From NCBI GenBank assembly GCA_023402915.1, contig JAEYFO010000119.1, positions 1-7,842 on the forward strand: a stretch of 7,842 nt of DNA. The letters run 5' to 3'. Below, in pieces: positions 1 to 6,780 of this stretch. This DNA is from Bacillota bacterium. Lineage in GTDB: Bacteria > Bacillota > Clostridia > Christensenellales > CALWSW01. The notes below the pieces were generated by a model. The model made no database searches. It had not been told where the DNA came from and worked only from the letters and a program-made list of their open reading frames with translations. Position numbers and translations under genes: made by a program. How positions within the stretch are numbered: the first letter of the stretch is position 1; each line of letters starts with the position of its first letter.

Positions 1-209
1 ATCTCGTCCAGATCGATCTGCGCGCCTTCAAGCTGCATGGCCCAGCTGATGTCGCCGGGAATGAGCACCACGTCCTCTTCGCCGATCTCCATCCGCCGCC
101 AGTTCTCCCGGATTTTCTGCCAGTGGCCTTCCCAGTTTCCGCCGAAAATTTCCATGGGCTTGGGGTCGGCTCCGGACAGATGCAGGTCGCTGATGGCGAA
201 CAGTTTCAT
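1..209 (-). CDS. Metallophosphoesterase, N-terminal part (cut by window edge)
   Basis: The first 69 residues of a calcineurin-like metallophosphoesterase are visible; the rest lies beyond base 1. The protein opens MKLFAISDLHLS, so the first metal-binding motif D-x-H is D8/H10, and the second motif GDISWA has its metal-ligand Asp at D53. These are the standard first two signatures of the family, which binds two metal ions and hydrolyses phosphoesters. The Trp-rich stretch between them (W26, W30, W37) is typical of a clostridial subgroup as I recall it. The ATG at 209 is chosen because AGGAAGA (217-223 on the plus strand) sits 7 bases upstream. The substrate cannot be read from this part; a cytosolic location is inferred from the lack of a signal peptide. 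The gene is preceded by an unusual purine-rich repeat leader. Confidence 0.88.
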   Translation of the reverse strand, partial: MKLFAISDLHLSGADPKPMEIFGGNWEGHWQKIRENWRRMEIGEEDVVLIPGDISWAMQLEGAQIDLDE

Positions 210-220
210 GGACAATTCTT

Positions 221-345
221 CCTTTCGTCGTGCTTTGCTTTCGTGGCCGCTTCGCGCTCGTCGCGCTTTGCTCTTTGTCGTGCTTTGCTTTCGTGACGCG
301 CTGCTTCCGTTTTGCTTTCGCCGCGCTTTTGCCGCGACGGGCGTT
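221..345 (-). repeat. Purine-rich degenerate repeat in the leader of the metallophosphoesterase gene
   Basis: On the minus strand this stretch is almost wholly built from GAAAGCAAAGC-like and GCGCGAC-like words. A 19-base block (CACGAAAGCAAAGCACGAC on the minus strand) occurs exactly twice, at 227-245 and 277-295, with a 50-base period. Degenerate copies lie around 262-275 and 308-330. The block ends next to the ribosome binding site of the metallophosphoesterase, so it would be the 5' leader of that mRNA. In two minus frames it can be read as Lys/Arg/Ala/Glu-rich peptide, but I see no good reason to call it coding. It could be slippage-derived low-complexity DNA, an unstructured leader that aids ribosome loading, or the remains of a gene. 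Confidence 0.6.
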
Positions 346-356
346 CTGCCTCTTCC

Positions 357-386
357 ATCTTACACGTCCGCCGCCGCGGCTGCAAA
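357..386 (-). promoter_or_regulatory. Possible SigA promoter for the metallophosphoesterase
   Basis: On the minus strand TTTGCA (381-386) and TAAGAT (357-362) are separated by 18 bases. Each matches the SigA consensus hexamer at 4 of 6 positions. Transcription would start near base 350 and give a leader of about 140 nt running through the purine-rich repeat. The match is weak and the region is GC-rich, so this is only a candidate. Confidence 0.25.
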
Positions 387-390
387 CAAA

Positions 391-413
391 TTTTTGCGTC
401 GGACGAGCAAAAA
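391..413. repeat. Short inverted repeat with T and A tracts
   Basis: TTTTTGC (391-397) and GCAAAAA (407-413) are perfect 7-base arms around a 9-base loop. With T runs on either strand it could act as a weak terminator, but the stem is AT-rich and a GC-core hairpin is lacking. It lies just upstream, in minus-strand terms, of the candidate promoter at 357-386. Confidence 0.4.
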
Positions 414-421
414 CGGGCCAA

Positions 422-490
422 AACAGAAACATGCCGGAACAGGCGCGCTGGCAAAGCCAGACGTTGACCCTTTCCGGCAAAATTTCTGTT
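422..490. repeat. Long imperfect inverted repeat with an inner hairpin
   Basis: Outer arms AACAGAAA (422-429) and TTTCTGTT (483-490) pair perfectly. After a small 2/3-base internal loop, TGCCGGAA (432-439) pairs with TTCCGGCA (472-479). Inside, CTGGC (448-452) and GCCAG (456-460) form a hairpin with a 3-base loop. This gives 16 paired bases in the outer arms plus 5 in the inner stem. On the minus strand the 3' arm runs into TGTTTTGGCCCGTTTT, so it may end transcription of the zinc-ribbon gene (stop at 554), although the T tract is broken. It may instead be a structured RNA or a small decayed palindromic element. Confidence 0.6.
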
Positions 491-553
491 CGCCTGTGCG
501 GAGCATTTTTTGAAAAAGAAACGGATTCGACCGACGCTTTTCACCGTTTGCCG

Positions 554-964
554 TCAATGATCGTTATCGACGTCCCGGTCGTCTTCGTCCTCGTCCTCTT
601 CGTCGTCGCTGTCCGCGTCTTCAAAGCCCAGCTCGCGGTGGATCTTTTCCCGCTCGTCCTCGGGGATGTCCTCCGCCTGCATGGGCACGATCTCCATGTC
701 CAGACCAATATCGTCTTCGTCCACGGAAAGATCGTCGGAACCGTCGCCCTTTGCGGTCTCTTCGTCTGCGGCCTTTCGGTCGTTCAGGCAATAGATGCAG
801 AGTTCCTCGCCGGGGGCGGCGGGATGTTCGCCGCATTCGATGCACATTTCAACGGCGTCGTCCTTGGGCGCTTCGCCCTTCATTTCGCGCTTGCAGATGC
901 TGCAATACTGTTCTTCTTCCCGGATAAAATTAATATCGCATCTGGGGCATTTAATGATACTCAT
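554..964 (-). CDS. Small double zinc-ribbon protein with strongly acidic C-terminal tail, function unknown
   Basis: This is a 136-residue protein that I cannot assign to a named family. Its first 60 residues carry four CxxC knuckles: C6/C9, C21/C24, C41/C44 and C56/C59. The even spacing suggests two consecutive zinc ribbons. From residue 62 on, about half the residues are Asp or Glu, and 16 of the last 22 are. There is no signal peptide or membrane segment, so it is probably cytosolic. The ATG at 964 is chosen over a GTG-type or upstream Met at 985 because GGAGG ends 7 bases before it; the longer version would bury that site in codons. It has its own strong promoter. Zinc ribbon plus acidic tail suggests contact with a basic or nucleic-acid-binding partner, such as RNA polymerase or the ribosome, or DNA mimicry, but that is inference only. 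Confidence 0.8.
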   Translation of the reverse strand: MSIIKCPRCDINFIREEEQYCSICKREMKGEAPKDDAVEMCIECGEHPAAPGEELCIYCLNDRKAADEETAKGDGSDDLSVDEDDIGLDMEIVPMQAEDIPEDEREKIHRELGFEDADSDDEEDEDEDDRDVDNDH

Positions 965-986
965 CCAAGAGCCTCCAACCAGCATA

Positions 987-1015
987 ATCGCCCGCAGAGC
1001 GGCTCGCCCCGCGAT
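987..1015 (-). other. Hairpin in the leader of the zinc-ribbon gene
   Basis: ATCGC (987-991) pairs with GCGAT (1011-1015), and directly inside CCGC (992-995) pairs with GCGG (999-1002) around AGA, leaving an 8-base bulge. It would lie between the predicted transcription start near 1020 and the ribosome binding site of the zinc-ribbon gene. It has no T tract, so it is not a terminator. It may only stabilise the mRNA 5' end. Confidence 0.4.
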
Positions 1016-1026
1016 AGCTACGACAT

Positions 1027-1055
1027 ATTATGCTCAGTGGCTATCCTCTTGTCAA
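1027..1055 (-). promoter_or_regulatory. Strong SigA promoter for the zinc-ribbon gene
   Basis: On the minus strand a perfect TTGACA (-35, 1050-1055) is followed after exactly 17 bases by CATAAT (-10, 1027-1032), a 5 of 6 match. This is the best vegetative promoter in the window. The predicted start near 1020 leaves a leader of about 56 nt. It separates the zinc-ribbon gene from the lonA-engB operon upstream, after which I see no convincing intrinsic terminator, so some read-through is possible. Confidence 0.85.
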
Positions 1056-1150
1056 GCCATAAGTAAGGGAAAGCGGGAAAATTTTTCACTGCCGCGGAAA
1101 TCTCTCATTTTTCTGAAAAGAATTCGAAAGGAACCGTTCGCTGCTTCCTG

Positions 1151-1794
1151 CTATTCCTGCTCCCCGGCCGCTGCGGACGCCTGCAAACGCGCCGCTTCGA
1201 TGGCCGCCCTGTCGCAGAGGATCTCGTCGATGCGCTCCGTCACCCGGTCCAGCCCCAGCTTTGCATCCGCCGAAACGGGGATGGCGGGCGTCATGGAGCC
1301 GACGGCCTTGGCCACGGCGGCCGCCGCCTGCACCCGCTTGGATTTGGGCAGCTTATCGACCTTGGTGGCAAGGATGGTATAGGGAATGTTGTAGTACTGC
1401 ATCCAGACCATCATCTGCCGGTCGGCCACGGTGGGATCGTGGCGGGAATCGAGCAGCAGAAACAGATGGGTCACCCGGCCGCTGCGAAGATAGGTCTCCA
1501 TCAGCTCGCCCCACTTTTCCTGCTCGGATTTGGGCGCTTTGGCAAAGCCGTAGCCCGGAAGGTCCACCAGATAGAACTGCCCGTCGTTGATCTCGAAAAA
1601 ATTCACCAGACGGGTCTTTCCCGGGGCGGACGACGTGCGTGCCAGCTTGCGGTTGTTGCAAAGGGCGTTGATGAAGCTGGATTTTCCCACGTTGGACTTG
1701 CCGACCATGGCGATCTCCGGCGCGCCGCCCAGCTCCGGCTCGGGACTCCCCAGCCCGCAGCTGGTCAAAAACTTCGCTTTTTTGATTTGCAGCA

Positions 1795-1795
<1 letters not shown>
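1151..1795 (-). CDS. engB: Ribosome biogenesis GTP-binding protein EngB (YsxC/YihA)
   Basis: A 214-residue TRAFAC-class GTPase of normal family length. G motifs are all present: G1 GKSNVGKS (32-39), G2 Thr61 within PGKTR, G3 DLPG (78-81), G4 TKVD (144-147) and G5 Ser-Ala (175-176). The DLPGYGFAK motif after G3 is characteristic of EngB. In Bacillus subtilis YsxC is essential and takes part in late assembly of the 50S ribosomal subunit in the cytosol. The ATG at 1795 overlaps the lonA stop by one base (TGATG), and its ribosome binding site GGAGGTGAT lies inside the last lonA codons, so it should be translationally coupled to lonA. The lonA-engB pairing is widely conserved in Firmicutes. The C-terminus is Ala-rich (AARLQASAAAGEQE) and nothing is missing. 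Confidence 0.97.
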
Positions 1796-4179
<2,384 letters not shown>

Positions 4180-4194
4180 GCGCAGATCCCTCCT

Positions 4195-4226
4195 GTGCCG
4201 CCGCGGCACGCGGGCGCTCCCGCGCC
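4195..4226 (-). promoter_or_regulatory. GC-rich hairpins in the lonA leader next to the ribosome binding site
   Basis: A near-perfect palindrome, GTGCCGC / GCGGCAC (4195-4201 and 4203-4209, one centre base), abuts the lonA ribosome binding site (4188-4194). Just upstream a second stem can fold in two exclusive ways: CGCGGG/CCCGCG (4209-4214 with 4219-4224), or GGCGC/GCGCC (4213-4217 with 4222-4226). Base 4209 is shared between the first palindrome and the first of these stems. Such a leader could affect lonA translation, for example with temperature, but GC-rich DNA yields such stems by chance, so the regulatory role is inference. Confidence 0.45.
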
Positions 4227-4228
4227 TG

Positions 4229-4245
4229 CAAAAACCGCGTTTTTG
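4229..4245. repeat. 17-bp inverted repeat early in the lonA transcript
   Basis: CAAAAAC (4229-4235) and GTTTTTG (4239-4245) are perfect arms around CGC. It lies about 20-36 bases after the predicted lonA start, a usual place for a repressor operator. It matches neither the CIRCE (HrcA) nor the CtsR operator as I know them. Confidence 0.4.
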
Positions 4246-4271
4246 TGTCAAAGTTCGCAGCGAATGGCTCT

Positions 4272-4301
4272 ATTATATCCTGCTTTCCCCCGGCATTGCA
4301 A
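4272..4301 (-). promoter_or_regulatory. SigA promoter of lonA-engB
   Basis: On the minus strand a perfect TATAAT (-10, 4272-4277) follows TTGCAA (-35, 4296-4301, 4 of 6) after 18 bases. The predicted start near 4265 gives a leader of about 85 nt carrying the inverted repeat at 4229-4245 and the hairpins at 4195-4226. No other good vegetative promoter is seen for this operon. Confidence 0.75.
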
Positions 4302-4388
4302 GCCATTGCGCCCCTGCAATCGCTGGGGTTTTTGCCAGTTTCTCCGGAAAAGCGGCTGCGTCCGTCCTTTGCTCGCAGAATTTGCCGG

Positions 4389-4417
4389 GGATAAATTCCC
4401 CGCCGCCTTCCATACTA
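4389..4417 (+). promoter_or_regulatory. Forespore-type (SigG-like) promoter of lonB
   Basis: GGATA (4389-4393) and CATACTA (4411-4417) are separated by 17 bases. CATACTA fits the SigG -10 consensus CATNNTA fully, and GGATA fits the older -35 form GNATR (the stricter GHATR is missed at one position). The predicted start near 4424 lies just before the ribosome binding site at 4432. No good SigA promoter is seen here. The -35 region overlaps a GGGGA/TCCCC inverted repeat (4387-4401). In B. subtilis lonB is a SigF gene; SigF and SigG recognise related sequences, and the -10 here looks more like SigG because the SigF GG element is not well placed. Confidence 0.5.
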
Positions 4418-4431
4418 ACGAATGAACTTAC

Positions 4432-4438
4432 GGAGGTG
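4432..4438 (+). promoter_or_regulatory. lonB ribosome binding site that fixes the start codon
   Basis: GGAGGTG lies 7 bases before the ATG at 4446. An in-frame ATG at 4422 precedes it and would fall at or before the predicted transcription start, so the start at 4446 is preferred. Confidence 0.85.
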
Positions 4439-4445
4439 GACGCCC

Positions 4446-6194
4446 ATGGATACGTCAATTCTCATCAATGTGCTGCAGGGGCTTTTGCTGCTTGCGGTGC
4501 TGTATTTCGTGTTTCGGCAGAGCAATCGCCGCGCTTCCCTCACGCCCGCTGCCGCGCGCAATTCCGACCGGGAGATGGAAAAACTCCGGCATCTTCGCGC
4601 CGTTTCCCTCAGCGAGCCCCTGAGCGAAAAGACCCGTCCCCAGAGCTTTTCGGACATCGTTGGGCAGGAGGACGGCATCCGCGCGCTCAAAGCGGCCCTG
4701 TGCGGCCCGCACCCGCAGCACGTGCTTCTTTACGGCCCGCCCGGCGTGGGAAAGACCTGCGCCGCCCGGCTGGTGCTGGAGCTGGCCAAAAATACGCCCG
4801 GCTCCCCCTTCCGGCCGGAAGCGCGCTTTGTGGAGGTGGATGCCACCTGCGTGCGCTTTGATGAGCGTTCCATCGCCGACCCGCTCCTCGGCAGCGTTCA
4901 CGACCCCATTTATCAAGGGGCGGGCGCGCTGGGCAACGCAGGCGTTCCGCAGCCCAAGCCCGGCGCGGTCACAAAGGCCAGCGGCGGCGTGCTGTTCCTT
5001 GACGAGATCGGCGAACTCCACCCCATGCAGATGAACAAGCTCCTCAAAGTGCTCGAGGACCGCAAGGTGTTTTTTGAAAGCGCCTATTACACGCCTGACG
5101 ACCCGGCCATTCCGCCTTACATCCACGACATTTTCAAAAACGGAATGCCTGCGGATTTCCGCCTTGTGGGCGCAACGACCAAATCCCCGCAGGACATTCC
5201 CGAAGCCATCCGCTCCCGTTGCATCGAGATCTTTTTCCGCCCGCTGCGCACAAAGGAGCTGGAGCTCATCGCCAAAAAGGCCGCCGAAAAGACCGGCCTT
5301 TCCCTCGACCCCGCGGCGGCTGCCCTTGCTTCCCGCTACGCTTCCTCCGGCCGGGAAGCGACGAACATCATCCAGCTGACCGCCAGCCTGGCCATTCAGG
5401 AAGGGCGGACGGCCATCACCCGCGCCGACGTGGAGTGGGTGGCGGAAACCTGTCATTACCGCGCCCATGCCGAGCGTAAGATCCCCGAAGAGGATCTGAT
5501 CGGCTGGGCGAACGGTCTGGCCGTGGCCGCCGACGGGACGGGCGTTCTTCTGGAGATCGAAGCGCTGGCCACGCCCGCCGCGCCCGGCTGCGGCACGCTG
5601 CGCATCACCGGCGTGGTGGAGGAAGAAGAGGTCAGCGCCGGCGAACGCCGTCTGCGCCGCAGGAGCACGGCCATGGCGTCGGTGGAAAACGTGCTGACCG
5701 TCCTGCGCCAGACCCTTGGGCTGGACAGCCGGGACTACGACCTGCACATCAACATGCCCGGCGGCGTTCCCGTGGACGGGCCGAGCGCGGGGATCGCCAT
5801 TGCCGCGGCAGTCTGCTCCGCCATGACCGGCTGCCCGACGGACCGCCGCCTTGCGATGACGGGCGAGCTGTCCATTCGCGGCGCGGTCAAACCGGTGGGC
5901 GGCGTGCGCGCCAAGATCGAAGCCGCCGCATCGGCCGGGGCGCAGCGGGTGCTCATCCCCGCCGCCAACGCGCCGCAGCCCCACATACCGCAGCAGATCG
6001 AAGTGCTTCCCGTTTCCAATTTGAACGAAGCGCTGCTATTCGTCTTTGGCGCTCATGCGCCCGCCGTGCTGAATCGTCCTAAAGAGCAGCCCGCGCAGGA
6101 GAGCGTGCTGGCCGCCCAGCCGGAACCCGAAGTTGCCGCGCCGCAGCAGGCAGTTCCTCCTCCGCGCGAACCGGCGGGAAAGGCGTTTTTCTGA
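4446..6194 (+). CDS. lonB: Sporulation-type membrane-anchored ATP-dependent protease LonB
   Basis: A 582-residue LonB, close to the B. subtilis protein in order and motif spacing. One membrane segment (about 5-24, very Leu/Val-rich) replaces the LON N-domain of LonA. A linker with SLSEPLSEK (54-62) leads to the AAA+ module with Walker A GPPGVGKT (97-104) and Walker B LFLDEIGE (183-190). The peptidase domain has the dyad Ser447 (DGPSAG) and Lys490. The enzyme should be held at the membrane with its ATPase and protease in the cytosol. The B. subtilis homologue is made in the forespore and its loss has little phenotype. The C-terminus from about 541 is a Pro/Ala/Gln/Glu-rich tail, apparently longer than in B. 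subtilis (about 550 residues). The gene reads away from lonA and is probably monocistronic, with its own promoter and terminator. Confidence 0.96.
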   Translation: MDTSILINVLQGLLLLAVLYFVFRQSNRRASLTPAAARNSDREMEKLRHLRAVSLSEPLSEKTRPQSFSDIVGQEDGIRALKAALCGPHPQHVLLYGPPGVGKTCAARLVLELAKNTPGSPFRPEARFVEVDATCVRFDERSIADPLLGSVHDPIYQGAGALGNAGVPQPKPGAVTKASGGVLFLDEIGELHPMQMNKLLKVLEDRKVFFESAYYTPDDPAIPPYIHDIFKNGMPADFRLVGATTKSPQDIPEAIRSRCIEIFFRPLRTKELELIAKKAAEKTGLSLDPAAAALASRYASSGREATNIIQLTASLAIQEGRTAITRADVEWVAETCHYRAHAERKIPEEDLIGWANGLAVAADGTGVLLEIEALATPAAPGCGTLRITGVVEEEEVSAGERRLRRRSTAMASVENVLTVLRQTLGLDSRDYDLHINMPGGVPVDGPSAGIAIAAAVCSAMTGCPTDRRLAMTGELSIRGAVKPVGGVRAKIEAAASAGAQRVLIPAANAPQPHIPQQIEVLPVSNLNEALLFVFGAHAPAVLNRPKEQPAQESVLAAQPEPEVAAPQQAVPPPREPAGKAFF

Positions 6195-6206
6195 AAATCG
6201 CATCGC

Positions 6207-6241
6207 AAAAGAGCGCATCCTCAATAGACGCGCTCTTTTTT
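6207..6241 (+). terminator. Intrinsic terminator of lonB
   Basis: AAAAGAGCGC (6207-6216) pairs with GCGCTCTTTT (6230-6239) as a perfect 10-base stem with a 13-base loop, ending in six T (6236-6241). It starts 12 bases after the lonB stop. On the minus strand the T run is only four, so it is mainly a plus-strand terminator. Confidence 0.9.
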
Positions 6242-6634
6242 AGTTATAGAAGCAACACGATAGAATTTCTCCCTTTTTCTAAAAAATCGGACTGCTTTCC
6301 ATCAAGCGGTTCCGCCGGGAAAACTATGCTTTGCGCAAAGCGGCCGCATCGTTGAAACCCCTGCTTTTTTGCAAAACACTTTTCGCTTTTGCACGCACGT
6401 TTTTCCAAAAATTCTGCTTTGCGGCAGCTCTTTCCGCCGAACGGAACGAACGGCGGGCGGCGCGGGGAATGCGGTTTCGAATTTCTCACCCGGAACGCCG
6501 CCGTCAACAGGACAGAAACCGATCGGGTGGCGCAGCACAGTTTCAAAATCCCCCGCTTCTCACCCTGTTCGCGCCGCACAACTCGTTTCCCTCTCCCCCA
6601 AAAAACGCCAGACTTTCCCTGAAAAATTCCACAG
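6242..6634. other. Intergenic stretch with no recognisable gene
   Basis: About 390 bases lie between the lonB and pncB terminators. Open frames of up to 145 codons cross it on both strands, but they lack ribosome binding sites, have compositions unlike real proteins (Arg/Ser/Phe/Pro-rich) and overlap one another. It contains a 14-bp perfect palindrome (6328-6341) and a CCGCCG/CGGCGG inverted repeat (6434-6439 with 6451-6456). Several T-rich runs (for example 6364-6385) make it uneven in composition. I see no tRNA, promoter or known RNA fold. Confidence 0.5.
6328..6341. repeat. 14-bp perfect palindrome
   Basis: GCTTTGCGCAAAGC reads the same on both strands. It stands alone in the intergenic stretch, away from any start codon. 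It could be a protein-binding site or chance. Confidence 0.4.
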
Positions 6635-6664
6635 AAAAAGGAAGCCCCGAAAGGCTTCCCTTTT
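6635..6664 (-). terminator. Intrinsic terminator downstream of pncB (possibly bidirectional)
   Basis: GGAAGCC (6640-6646) and GGCTTCC (6653-6659) form a 7-base stem with the loop CCGAAA (plus strand), extended by a wobble pair and A-T pairs. On the minus strand it ends in five T (plus-strand A 6635-6639); on the plus strand in four (6661-6664). It lies about 115 bases past the pncB stop, with no gene between, so it is the likely end of the pncB transcript. Confidence 0.85.
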
Positions 6665-6780
6665 GCATCGACGCTTCGTTTTTCGTGATTTTCGCTCTGC
6701 CGGTTTTCTTCCGGAATTGACGGAATTCCGCTTCCCGCCGCGCTGTCCGCGCCGGGCTTTTCAACGCAAGCCTTCTCCGC

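Noticed and set aside
28..480. A 150-codon minus-strand open frame over the metallophosphoesterase start and the repeat
   Set aside because: It runs out of frame through the metallophosphoesterase and across the inverted repeat, is Arg-rich and lacks a ribosome binding site.
4180..4251. In-frame upstream start for lonA at 4251
   Set aside because: It would add 24 Arg-rich residues, include the hairpins and the ribosome binding site as codons, and does not fit the family N-terminus.
4247..4252. GTCAAA, half of a CtsR operator, near the lonA promoter
   Set aside because: CtsR sites need a tandem heptad; no second copy lies at the right spacing on either side.
4422..4445. In-frame upstream ATG for lonB at 4422
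   Set aside because: It precedes the strong ribosome binding site at 4432 and lies at or before the predicted transcription start.
4455..5984. A 509-codon minus-strand open frame antisense to lonB
   Set aside because: Same reason: a compositional shadow of a well-supported gene, with no motifs of its own.
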